Shown: piece after piece, positions 1 through 7,797 of the stretch | Layout of the letters: each line of letters begins with the position of its first letter | Position numbering within the stretch: the first letter of the stretch is position 1 | Origin: Sporocytophaga sp. | Lineage (GTDB): Bacteria > Bacteroidota > Bacteroidia > Cytophagales > Cytophagaceae | Length of the DNA: 64,000 bases | Reading direction: 5' to 3' | Assembly (NCBI RefSeq): GCF_017745095.1 | Contig: NZ_JAGHZZ010000009.1 | Span: 62,001-126,000, forward strand | The notes under the pieces: generated by a model | What the model saw: the letters and a program-made list of their open reading frames with translations, nothing else | What the model was told of the DNA's origin: nothing | The model's database searches: none | Translations under genes and position numbers: made by a program

Positions 1-915
1 GTGGTGATTGGTCAGGAGTATATGCTGAACCGTCTGCTTTTGGGGTTATTTACAAATGGCCACATATTGCTGGAGGGTGTTCCTGGTCTTGCCAAGACAT
101 TAATGGTAAATACTTTGGCTAAAGTTTTACATCTTGATTTTAACAGGATTCAGTTTACCCCCGATCTTCTTCCAGCGGATCTCATTGGTACCATGATTTA
201 CAATCAGGCTAAAAGTGATTTTGAAGTTAAGAAGGGGCCCATCTTTGCCAACCTCATTCTTGCAGATGAAGTAAACAGGTCTCCTGCAAAAGTTCAGGCG
301 GCTTTACTTGAATCAATGCAGGAAAGACAGGTGACGATCGGTGAAACGACGTTTAAGCTGGATAGTCCATTTCTGGTATTGGCCACTCAAAACCCCGTTG
401 ATCAGGAAGGTACCTATCCATTGCCCGAAGCCCAAATGGACCGCTTCATGATGAAAGTCCATGTTGATTATCTCGACAAGGAATCGGAACTGGAAGTGAT
501 GAGACGTATGTCAAACATGAACTTCAGATATGAACCGAAAAGGATTCTTGATAAAGGTGATATTGCCTTGATCAGAAATGAAATCAATAAGGTGAATATG
601 TCTGAAAGTCTTGAGAAGTATATTATAGAACTTGTATTTGCAAGCCGCAGGCCAAAGGAATATGGGCTGAATGACGAAGCAGAATACATCCAGTATGGAG
701 CTTCTACAAGAGCAAGTATCAATCTGAATCTGGCGTCTAAGTTCATAGCATTTTCCAATCAAAGAGACTATGTACTCCCTGAAGATGTGAAGTCTGTTGC
801 TTATGATGTTTTGAATCACCGTATCATTCTTAACTATGAAGCCGAGGCTGATGGAGTGACGACAAGACAGATCATCGAATCTATCTTAAGAAAAGTCACA
901 ATCGGAAAAGTATAA
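1..915 (+). CDS. moxR: MoxR family AAA+ ATPase, 5' end cut off
   Basis: This is an ATPase of the MoxR branch of AAA+ proteins, which act as chaperones that help assemble or activate partner complexes, often with VWA or DUF58 proteins. In visible numbering, Walker A is GVPGLAKT (26-33), Walker B ends in the DE pair at 89-90, and a sensor-1 LATQNP segment follows near 126. Reading begins in VVIGQEYM, which in MoxR proteins is normally preceded by a short N-terminal helix, so the true start lies before the window and the first GTG is only an apparent start. The usual DUF58 neighbour does not follow. Instead there is a non-coding stretch ending in a terminator. The family call is firm; the substrate is unknown. 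Confidence 0.93.
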   Translation: MVIGQEYMLNRLLLGLFTNGHILLEGVPGLAKTLMVNTLAKVLHLDFNRIQFTPDLLPADLIGTMIYNQAKSDFEVKKGPIFANLILADEVNRSPAKVQAALLESMQERQVTIGETTFKLDSPFLVLATQNPVDQEGTYPLPEAQMDRFMMKVHVDYLDKESELEVMRRMSNMNFRYEPKRILDKGDIALIRNEINKVNMSESLEKYIIELVFASRRPKEYGLNDEAEYIQYGASTRASINLNLASKFIAFSNQRDYVLPEDVKSVAYDVLNHRIILNYEAEADGVTTRQIIESILRKVTIGKV

Positions 916-1230
916 CACTAGGGCGAATCTGATAGGAGAGGAGGCCAATTTAACATTTTCATAACCTCGCTATAACTCGGAATTAATAAGAGTTGGCGAA
1001 CTTTGAATCATATCCGGAAATGATTATTAATGGCTCTCCTGCGTTAGTAATTGACTTTTAAATCAAAAAAAGCCGAAGAGACGCTTCGGCTTTTTTTATT
1101 TTAAATCCGAAAGAGTTTACCCTTTAGATTTTTTAAGACACTTCGACTGTTTTGCAAAAAGCAAATAGGAAATTTTTTTAATAATTCAACGAGAACTCCT
1201 TTCCAACTTGATGGTATATTGTTCTGCTGC
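916..1230. other. Intergenic region without a gene, between convergent genes
   Basis: No plausible reading frame is seen in these 315 bases. The region holds a strong hairpin terminator (1065-1097). Before it, an AGGAGAG block at 934-940 is complementary to CTCTCCT at 1034-1040, with nearby GCCA/TGGC also able to pair, so the untranslated 3' tail of the moxR transcript could fold into one long-range structure. From 1098 to 1230 I see nothing definable. Confidence 0.5.
1065..1097. terminator. Rho-independent terminator, probably bidirectional
   Basis: AGCCGAAG (1071-1078) pairs with CTTCGGCT (1084-1091) around a 5-base loop. An A7 run before and a T7 run after extend the stem to 14 pairs. It lies between convergent genes and has the U-tract needed in both directions. 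Confidence 0.9.
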
Positions 1231-1710
1231 TTATTCTTTGTGGAACTTTAGATAAAGATATTTGTACACATCTGCAGAAATACCTAATGCAAGAAATACA
1301 AAGCTGCTATAGAAAAAATTGACTGCAGTGCTCATAATGATTTGGCCATCTTTTGCCATGCTCCAATTTTGTGATAGGTAAATATAAAATCCAAGGGGAT
1401 GAACTATAAAGAGCAATAATGTAAAAATATTGGTGTATGATTTTGTGCTGATATTTTTTTTCTCCTTAAGTTGTTCAGTGATACTGTAATGAAGATAAAG
1501 ACAAGATAGCGCAGATAAAAAAGAGAGTATAAGAATTATACCTACTCCACTGGTTTCAGCAGGTTCATTGGGAAGTGCCACTTTAATAATAGCTTCAAGA
1601 AGAATCGTAGGCAATGAAATTAGAATCGGTACAAGGTATGTAGGTGCTGTGAGGATACTAAATAATGAATATGCAAGACCAATTAATGTTGCAGTAAATT
1701 TTCCTTTCAT
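1231..1710 (-). CDS. Unrecognised multi-pass membrane protein
   Basis: This is a 159-residue hydrophobic protein that I cannot assign to a family. About four membrane segments are visible: two in the N-terminal third (roughly residues 5-50), one near 55-75, then a charged EQLKEKK loop near 80, and further segments at about 92-112 and 128-148. It ends in a basic tail (KFHKE). It is the last gene of a minus-strand row of unassigned genes (4703 down to 1231), 104 bp after the preceding gene. No catalytic or binding motif is seen. The coding call rests on the open frame, the membrane-protein pattern and the terminator downstream. Confidence 0.7.
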   Translation of the reverse strand: MKGKFTATLIGLAYSLFSILTAPTYLVPILISLPTILLEAIIKVALPNEPAETSGVGIILILSFLSALSCLYLHYSITEQLKEKKNISTKSYTNIFTLLLFIVHPLGFYIYLSQNWSMAKDGQIIMSTAVNFFYSSFVFLALGISADVYKYLYLKFHKE

Positions 1711-1814
1711 GGATATCTTAAATGTAAATGTCGCTTAGACTAGCAGATTGTTTTATGAATTTTCAATAGATCTGGATGAAGAGTAATAAAGTCTCGATCT
1801 GACAATTAAAATGT

Positions 1815-2231
1815 TTACTTTGGGTTTTCTTCCGAATGAAATTGATTAGAAGAACCTACAATGTTTAATATTTCCAAAGCATCCAGAACATTATTAAGCC
1901 CCAGAGGAATTATAAGGTATTCATAAATGCCCAGAGATTCTTTTTGTATAATCTTAGTGATCGAAGCCCCCTCACTTTGGGGATCTTTAAACCTTAAACG
2001 AACAAATTCATAATTCTCATTGGTGAATTTCTTATGAACATTTAAAGCATGATCAAACAGAATTCTGGCCTTAATTTCCCATTTGCTATTGACCATTTGA
2101 GAAACCAATATGGTGCCTCGAGTAAGGCCGCTCAGATTATGTTGCAGTTCTACGATAAATCCTTTATTGGCTATGTTGAAAAAGCTATGGACTTTTGCTG
2201 TTTTATCTGTCGCTTGTTGGTTGTTTTCCAT
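1815..2231 (-). CDS. Unrecognised soluble protein
   Basis: This is a 138-residue protein of mixed alpha/beta character without signal peptide or membrane segment. I do not recognise a family. The first 15 residues are polar (QQATDK), followed by a beta-rich middle (GFIVELQ, GTILVSQ, WEIKARILF) and a leucine-rich stretch near 110-125. The start codon lies 61 bp inside the 3' end of the upstream 158-residue membrane-protein gene, in another frame. The next in-frame Met is at residue 46, so a shorter start would remove a third of the protein. The overlap suggests translational coupling with the membrane protein. Confidence 0.6.
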   Translation of the reverse strand: MENNQQATDKTAKVHSFFNIANKGFIVELQHNLSGLTRGTILVSQMVNSKWEIKARILFDHALNVHKKFTNENYEFVRLRFKDPQSEGASITKIIQKESLGIYEYLIIPLGLNNVLDALEILNIVGSSNQFHSEENPK

Positions 2232-2647
2232 ATACCAATGTAGAGATTAATGAGGAATACAATTTGACCTAATAAAGGAATTGAATGTGTAATTAAAAAC
2301 GCATTGATGAAAAAGTTATCTCCTAATGTAAATAGTAATTTGTCCAAATCATTTTCAAAGATATAGAAAAGGAATTCTGGCCCCCATAGGATATAATATA
2401 GAGGTAATATTGTCATTATAAAGTGAGATAGAGTAAGGTACTTGTTTGTATGATTTATTTTTCTGTCAACAAGCCAGTATAAAAAAGAAATGAATAAAAG
2501 AAGTTCCAATAATAAAAAGGTTGTTGGAGATGATTCATTTTCAATGGTTGTGTGCCATCCGAAGCCAAGTGAATAATTCAGGCCAGGATAAATCATCGCG
2601 AATATAATCGGAACAATAGCGAGTAAAAATAATTTATATCCTTTCAT
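2171..2647 (-). CDS. Unrecognised four-helix membrane protein
   Basis: This 158-residue membrane protein has segments at about residues 5-22, 43-60, 72-92 and 120-142. A short charged loop (VDRKINHTNK) lies between helices 2 and 3, and a basic cytoplasmic-type tail (KTTNKRQIKQQK) ends it. No family is recognised. The gene is 33 bp downstream of the 407-residue membrane-protein gene, and its last 61 bp overlap the start of the 138-residue gene, so the three look co-transcribed. Its size and topology resemble the 159-residue protein further downstream, but I see no clear sequence similarity by eye. Confidence 0.65.
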   Translation of the reverse strand: MKGYKLFLLAIVPIIFAMIYPGLNYSLGFGWHTTIENESSPTTFLLLELLLFISFLYWLVDRKINHTNKYLTLSHFIMTILPLYYILWGPEFLFYIFENDLDKLLFTLGDNFFINAFLITHSIPLLGQIVFLINLYIGIWKTTNKRQIKQQKSIAFST

Positions 2648-2680
2648 TACATTATTATTACGCTTTAAATCTATTAGAAT

Positions 2681-3904
2681 TTACTCTCCAACAACGAACC
2701 ATGGTATATCAAATCTTCCTTTACTAAAGTATATGGTAACAATATCATTATTTCCAAGTTCATTATAGAGTTCTTTTGACACTGAAACTTCTTCTGAATA
2801 CTTTTCAGGTCCCCAGGAAGTGAGTTTGAAATAGTAACTTTTCGTTTTGCCTGAGCTTATGCGTTTGCTTAGAATTTTTGCATGATATACTTGAGGAATA
2901 GATTGATCAAGAATATTATTTAAACCAATTATAGTTCCATAGGTATATGCGAAGAAACATGCAGAAAAGAAAAGTGCTAAGAGATAACCCTTCAATTTCC
3001 TGAATGAGAATTCATTGTTTCCAAGTATAACAACGGTCATGATGAATGCAGTGATGGAGCATGCAGGTAACCATATATTTTCGTAATTAAAAATATTATA
3101 GTCTAATAAAGCTCTTATCGCAAGTACAATGGCAGGGAAAAAAACAGCAGCGAAAATTGTTGGATAAGCAGTATCGTTTTTATCCTCTAATCGAATGATT
3201 CCCTTTGAAAATTTTAATATTAAAATAGCAGGAATCGGAATTATCATTAATGCTACTATTAAATATTCATAAGGATCAGGTGCAAAGAATGTCCAGGCCG
3301 AAATTAATCCAGCGGTCCAATTTATAATCTTTGTTGTTGTTCTTGCTTTTTTTAATCTTTGTTCTCTTTCAACTACTGTAGCTCCAAAGTCTTTGTTTTC
3401 TAAAATTTCATGCTCTTCCATTTCAGCTGTTAATTTATCAAGATCCGGATAGTGCGATGCAAGCCATGCAATGATTTCTCCTTTACTTCCAACATAAGTA
3501 CTGAGTTTTATTTGCTTTTTTCCTTTGGTGCTGGATTCGATAAAAATAAACTTGCTGGTAACTCTATAACCTTTGATCTCATCTAAGAGGAGTGTTCGTT
3601 TGGTTAATGTTGTATTAAGATAAATTCTATCATGCCCTATAACAAACTTACCTTTGATTGTATCAATTATACCAATTATAAATAGAACAATCATTGTAAC
3701 AGAAATTGGGATAATAATCCAATAGACTTCTACTGGTACTTCATTTTCAGCTGCACTTGGAATGAATGGCATGATTAAAATCGATCCAAATAGAGCTATC
3801 AATAAGGGAGCAAAGACGTAAATGAATATTGCCCAACCCTTTGCTATTTTATATTCCTTATTAATGCTGGTATTATCAAGAGTTTGAGAATAAGTATTAT
3901 GCAT
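2681..3904 (-). CDS. Membrane protein with a PH-like domain, function unknown
   Basis: This is a 407-residue protein. Two membrane helices near the N-terminus (about 25-48 and 60-82) are followed by a soluble beta-rich stretch at about 85-150 (KFVIGHDRIYLN, LLLDEIKGYRV, KFIFIESS, KQIKLSTYVG). Its strand order resembles the bacterial PH-like domains found in many integral membrane proteins. A charged linker follows (EMEEHEILENKD, REQRLKKAR), then several helices (about 195-330) and a C-terminal beta domain ending in WFVVGE. Transcription starts just after the terminator of the coiled-coil gene, so this is probably the first gene of the unit 3904-1231. The PH-like label is an inference from strand pattern only. 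Confidence 0.65.
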   Translation of the reverse strand: MHNTYSQTLDNTSINKEYKIAKGWAIFIYVFAPLLIALFGSILIMPFIPSAAENEVPVEVYWIIIPISVTMIVLFIIGIIDTIKGKFVIGHDRIYLNTTLTKRTLLLDEIKGYRVTSKFIFIESSTKGKKQIKLSTYVGSKGEIIAWLASHYPDLDKLTAEMEEHEILENKDFGATVVEREQRLKKARTTTKIINWTAGLISAWTFFAPDPYEYLIVALMIIPIPAILILKFSKGIIRLEDKNDTAYPTIFAAVFFPAIVLAIRALLDYNIFNYENIWLPACSITAFIMTVVILGNNEFSFRKLKGYLLALFFSACFFAYTYGTIIGLNNILDQSIPQVYHAKILSKRISSGKTKSYYFKLTSWGPEKYSEEVSVSKELYNELGNNDIVTIYFSKGRFDIPWFVVGE

Positions 3905-3937
3905 TTCTATAGATTTGAATGAACAATATTGTCAATT

Positions 3938-3977
3938 AAAAAAAATCCCGGCTACCTTCCTTCAAAAGTAACCGGGA
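3938..3977 (-). terminator. Rho-independent terminator of the coiled-coil protein gene
   Basis: TCCCGGCTAC (3946-3955) pairs with GTAACCGGGA (3968-3977) with one mismatch. Read on the minus strand it is followed by a T8 run (3945-3938). It sits 27 bp after the stop of the 232-residue gene. Confidence 0.85.
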
Positions 3978-4004
3978 ATGTTTTATAAATATAGTAAGCT
4001 ATTT

Positions 4005-4703
4005 TTACTTCAGCTCATCAAGTTTTGCCTTCACTACATCTACCGCTTTTTTCATCTTCTCGACATCGCTTGCGGCGGCTGCTTGATCAAGCTTGTTTTG
4101 CTCAACATCTTTTTTCAATTGTTCAAGTTCAGCGGCATTGTCTTTTATTTTTTGTTCAAGATTTATTTTCTCCTGTTTGTTTTTATCAATATCGCGAACA
4201 AGATTTTCTCCATCTTTAACTTTTCTTTCCTGATTTTTAACAGAAGTATTTAACGCTTTCTCTGCATCTTTAATTTGATTATTAACATCTACTCTATAGC
4301 ATTCCAAAGCAAATTCATATAATATTTTTTCAGCAGCTTTATATGCACTTGAATTTGATTCTTTGGTTACGTGAGTGGTTCCCATGTCTATTGCCCACCA
4401 TACCTTAGTTCCTTTTCCAGAGCCTTCTACCTTAGATACAATTTTAACAGGGCTTGAAGAGATCTCAGAAACATTCGCAACTGGTACAGTATAGGTACCT
4501 TTAGAACTTTCTGTTTTTCCATAACTCTTTAATTGTTTTTCCCACATTTTCTCCACCATTTTCTGATCAAGGTCAATTACCACAAACAGACCTGACCTTT
4601 CCAGCTTATCAATTGTTTCTGTTGATTCGCTTACTTTTACTTTTTGAGCTACAACAAATTGGGAAGCAATAAATAAGAGTAATGTAAATACTATTTTCTG
4701 CAT
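4005..4703 (-). CDS. Secreted coiled-coil protein, function unknown
   Basis: This 232-residue protein has a clear Sec signal peptide ending in VVAQ (about residues 1-19). The central part (20-140) is a mixed alpha/beta domain with no motif I recognise. The C-terminal third (about 145-232) is a strongly charged coiled coil rich in Lys, Glu, Asp and Asn. The organisation suggests a periplasmic or surface protein that oligomerises. It is transcribed on its own: a terminator follows at 3938-3977, and the gene upstream is divergent with 104 bp between. No enzyme motif is seen. Confidence 0.75.
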   Translation of the reverse strand: MQKIVFTLLLFIASQFVVAQKVKVSESTETIDKLERSGLFVVIDLDQKMVEKMWEKQLKSYGKTESSKGTYTVPVANVSEISSSPVKIVSKVEGSGKGTKVWWAIDMGTTHVTKESNSSAYKAAEKILYEFALECYRVDVNNQIKDAEKALNTSVKNQERKVKDGENLVRDIDKNKQEKINLEQKIKDNAAELEQLKKDVEQNKLDQAAAASDVEKMKKAVDVVKAKLDELK

Positions 4704-4807
4704 AAGATTTTTGTTTAAATATTAATTGCTAAACAATATTAATTTCTTTAAATTATTTAATCAAAGGGTTTTGTTTTATTTCCTGAATATTTTAAAACCT
4801 AAACAGG

Positions 4808-5719
4808 ATGAATGGAAAAGTATTAATTACAGGTGGTACGGGAATTATAGGATCAAGGTTAACTCAAATTCTCAAAGAAAAAGGTTATGAAGTTGCTCAT
4901 TTGAGCAGATCAACCGGAAAGGGTGATATTAAGACATTTGTGTGGGATATTAAAACAGGAGCCATAGATGATAATGCTATAAAATTTGCAGATTATATTG
5001 TACACCTGGCAGGGGCCAATGTTTTTGAAAAAAAGTGGACGAGTGAGGTAAAACAAGAAATAATAGATAGTCGGGTAAAGTCAGCAGACCTGCTTATCGA
5101 TACTTTGAAAAAACTCAAGCTCCCTTTGAAGGCATTTATATCTGCTTCAGCTATTGGCTACTATGGAGCAGATACAGGTGATAAGAGAATAGTGGAAACT
5201 TCTCCGAAAGGTAAGGACTTCATCTCGAAGGTGACTGAAGAGTGGGAAGCTGCTGTGGACAAAGCTGTCGCTTTGGGGATCAGAACTGTGAAGCTCAGAA
5301 CAGGCATTGTTTTCAGCAAAGACGGAGGGGCTTTGGAGCAGCTTGCAAAAACTGTAAATAAAAGTATGGGTGCCTCTGTGGGGAGCGGGAAACAACTTAT
5401 ATCATGGATACATATAGATGATCTTTGCAATATGTATGTAAAGGCTATTGAAGATGAATCAATGAGCGGAGTTTACAATGCTGCAGGTATTCATCCGGAT
5501 ACAAATCAGGAAGTAATGAAAGAAGTTGCTGAATTGCTTGGGAAGAATCTTCTTCCAAATGTGCCTTCATTTATATTAAAGATGATGTTAGGCGGCGAAA
5601 GAGCGGAAATGGTGCTAGGAGGAAATAATATTTCCGAAGAAAAAATTTTAAACACTGGTTTTCAGTTTAAATACAAAGAACTAAAACCAACCTTGCAAGA
5701 GCTTTTATTACAAAACTAA
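4808..5719 (+). CDS. NAD(P)-dependent epimerase of the YfcH/TIGR01777 family
   Basis: This is an atypical short-chain dehydrogenase/reductase (SDR39U1-like). The nucleotide-binding GxxGxxG motif is at residues 9-15 (GGTGIIG). A SASAIGYYG segment near 112-120 holds the family's active-site region, and a C-terminal DUF1731-like part contains MLGGERAEMVLGG followed by FQFKYKEL. At 303 residues it matches the family length. The physiological substrate of this group is not well defined. It is followed after 46 bp by the LOG-family gene and is probably co-transcribed with it. Confidence 0.9.
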   Translation: MNGKVLITGGTGIIGSRLTQILKEKGYEVAHLSRSTGKGDIKTFVWDIKTGAIDDNAIKFADYIVHLAGANVFEKKWTSEVKQEIIDSRVKSADLLIDTLKKLKLPLKAFISASAIGYYGADTGDKRIVETSPKGKDFISKVTEEWEAAVDKAVALGIRTVKLRTGIVFSKDGGALEQLAKTVNKSMGASVGSGKQLISWIHIDDLCNMYVKAIEDESMSGVYNAAGIHPDTNQEVMKEVAELLGKNLLPNVPSFILKMMLGGERAEMVLGGNNISEEKILNTGFQFKYKELKPTLQELLLQN

Positions 5720-5765
5720 TATTTAAATTCTTATTTATCTGGGGGTTTAGAGAGTTAGGCTAAAT

Positions 5766-6686
5766 ATGACCAAGGTTTTAAAAACAACCTTATCCTTAAA
5801 TCCGTTTAACATAGGTAGAAAAATAATCGAGGTAGGAACAAAATTTTTTAAAATTATGGACGACTACAGATCACCTAATCCCTTAAAATCAGACGATTTT
5901 TCTGGAGAACCAAATCGAAATATTAATCCAATTAATCCTTCAAAAAATCTAAAAATTGTTACAGAAGAACAACAGAGGGTCGATGAAGAAAACAAAATCA
6001 GAAAAGCATTCAAAGAGCGTGACTGGAATGAAATCAAGAGTGCGGATTCCTGGGCTGTGTTTAAAGTCATGGCAGAGTTCGTCGAAGGCTTTGAAAAACT
6101 AGCTAAAATCGGACCTTGTGTGTCAATATTCGGATCAGCGCGTACCAAGCAGGATAACCCTTACTATCAAATGTCTGTGGAGATTGCAGCCAAATTGGTC
6201 CGTCATGGATATGGTGTAATTACAGGTGGGGGCCCTGGTATTATGGAGGCGGCAAACAAAGGTGCGCACATGGAAGGTGGAAAATCCGTAGGGCTTAATA
6301 TTCAGCTTCCTCACGAACAATTTCACAATGTGTATATAGATCGCGATAAGATTCTTAACTTTGAGCACTTCTTTGTGAGAAAAGTAATGTTTGTGAAATA
6401 TTCCCAAGGCTTTATTGTAATGCCTGGTGGCTTCGGTACACTAGACGAATTGTTTGAAGCGCTTACATTAATTCAAACTAAAAAGATCGGAAGATTCCCG
6501 ATAGTTCTTGTTGGTAAGTCTTTCTGGAAAGGTTTGATGGATTGGATTGAACAAATCATGTACACAAAAGAAACTTGTATCGATATTAAAGATATGAGCC
6601 TTGTTACGATTGTGGATACTCCTTCAGAAGCTGTGAAGGCTATAGATGATTTCTATTCTAAATATCTGCTTCAACCAAACTTCTAA
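5766..6686 (+). CDS. LOG family protein (TIGR00730), nucleotide 5'-monophosphate phosphoribohydrolase type
   Basis: Members of the LYSINE DECARBOXYLASE-like LOG family hydrolyse nucleoside 5'-monophosphates to base plus ribose 5-phosphate; plant LOG activates cytokinins. The defining motifs are present: GGGPGIME at 154-161 and PGGFGTLDE at 220-228. The first 60 residues are poorly conserved and Asn/Pro-rich, and a second Met at residue 31 offers an alternative start that still keeps the whole domain. The stop is 3 bp from the TTG start of the transglycosylase gene, so the two are translationally close. The exact substrate cannot be read from sequence. Confidence 0.9.
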   Translation: MTKVLKTTLSLNPFNIGRKIIEVGTKFFKIMDDYRSPNPLKSDDFSGEPNRNINPINPSKNLKIVTEEQQRVDEENKIRKAFKERDWNEIKSADSWAVFKVMAEFVEGFEKLAKIGPCVSIFGSARTKQDNPYYQMSVEIAAKLVRHGYGVITGGGPGIMEAANKGAHMEGGKSVGLNIQLPHEQFHNVYIDRDKILNFEHFFVRKVMFVKYSQGFIVMPGGFGTLDELFEALTLIQTKKIGRFPIVLVGKSFWKGLMDWIEQIMYTKETCIDIKDMSLVTIVDTPSEAVKAIDDFYSKYLLQPNF

Positions 6687-6689
6687 TCA

Positions 6690-7724
6690 TTGAATAAAAG
6701 CTTAACAATAGGACTAACAGGTATACTGGTATGTATTTCAGGATTAGGTTTTTATGGCAGTCTTGCTCATAAACTGGAATACATACCGGAAGACCAACTT
6801 CGTCATCAGCGCAAAATCAAGAGAATACCAGAAGATATGACCTTTGCTGGGGAGAAAGTGCATTTTAAATCTCCAGATGCTTATTTAAGATATTACAGGG
6901 AGCTTAAGGTCAATACTCAAAGTAATTCCAGCACAAGGCTTCTTTTTAGAAATGTAAGAATATGGCTTCCTGAAATTACAAGGATTGTACAAGCTTACAA
7001 TCTTCATGATGATTTCAAATACCTTGCCGTTGCAGAAAGCAATCTGAGTAATTCTGTTTCTCCTAAAGGGGCTGCCGGTTTCTGGCAACTCACTGCACCT
7101 ACTGCTATTGAACTGGGCCTCATCGTAAATGAGGAAGTCGATGAGCGTTATCATCCTTTCAGAGCAACTAAAGCAGCTTGCAGATTTTTTAAAAAATCTT
7201 ATAAAATATTTGGAAACTGGACTTCAGTAGCCGCTTCCTATAACAGAGGTGTTGGCGGTTTGCAAAGAGCATTCAATAACCAGAGTGTGAATTCATACTA
7301 TGATCTGGCTTTAAATGATGAAACATCCCGATATCTCTATCGCATTTTAGCCATCAAAGATCTGCTCAATCATCCTGCGAAGTACGGAATCACAGTTTTA
7401 CGTAAGCAGCGGCCAAAGATGAAGCTAGTAAGAGTGGATACTAGCATTACGAATCTTGATAAATTTGCAAGATTACATAAAACCGATTTGGTGACATTAA
7501 AAGAATTCAACCCCTGGATTCTTGGTAATAAATTGACTGTCAGTAATAAAAAGATGAGTTACGAGGTAATCATTCCATTGGAAGCTACCCGTATAGCTCT
7601 GAAACCACAAATTGACACCAATAAGATGCTTATTCCCGAAAAAGACGTTGATAAGCTTAGCAATATTATGAATGGAACTTCAATTGGGGAGTTTGAACCT
7701 GACGCTTTTAAAAATTCCTACTGA
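6690..7724 (+). CDS. Membrane-bound lytic transglycosylase with SLT domain and LysM-like tail
   Basis: This enzyme cleaves peptidoglycan between MurNAc and GlcNAc. An N-terminal hydrophobic segment (about 5-25) exports or anchors it. The SLT domain spans about 90-220: catalytic Glu116 lies in LAVAES, followed by GAAGFWQL and the ASYNRGVGG motif. A C-terminal LysM-like segment (about 250-310) probably binds glycan. This makes it an MltD/SLT-type protein. The only sensible start is TTG at 6690, 3 bp after the preceding stop. It ends 73 bp before uvrA without a visible terminator. Confidence 0.9.
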   Translation: MNKSLTIGLTGILVCISGLGFYGSLAHKLEYIPEDQLRHQRKIKRIPEDMTFAGEKVHFKSPDAYLRYYRELKVNTQSNSSTRLLFRNVRIWLPEITRIVQAYNLHDDFKYLAVAESNLSNSVSPKGAAGFWQLTAPTAIELGLIVNEEVDERYHPFRATKAACRFFKKSYKIFGNWTSVAASYNRGVGGLQRAFNNQSVNSYYDLALNDETSRYLYRILAIKDLLNHPAKYGITVLRKQRPKMKLVRVDTSITNLDKFARLHKTDLVTLKEFNPWILGNKLTVSNKKMSYEVIIPLEATRIALKPQIDTNKMLIPEKDVDKLSNIMNGTSIGEFEPDAFKNSY

Positions 7725-7797
7725 CAGAATTCCTGTTATTGCTTTTTCCTTTTAACTTGCATTTCGGGTAAGCGAACCTTCCCTTATAGAAATTGTT

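Noticed and set aside
1-915. Complete MoxR gene starting at base 1
   Set aside because: MoxR proteins have residues before VVIGQEYM, so the first codon in the window is internal.
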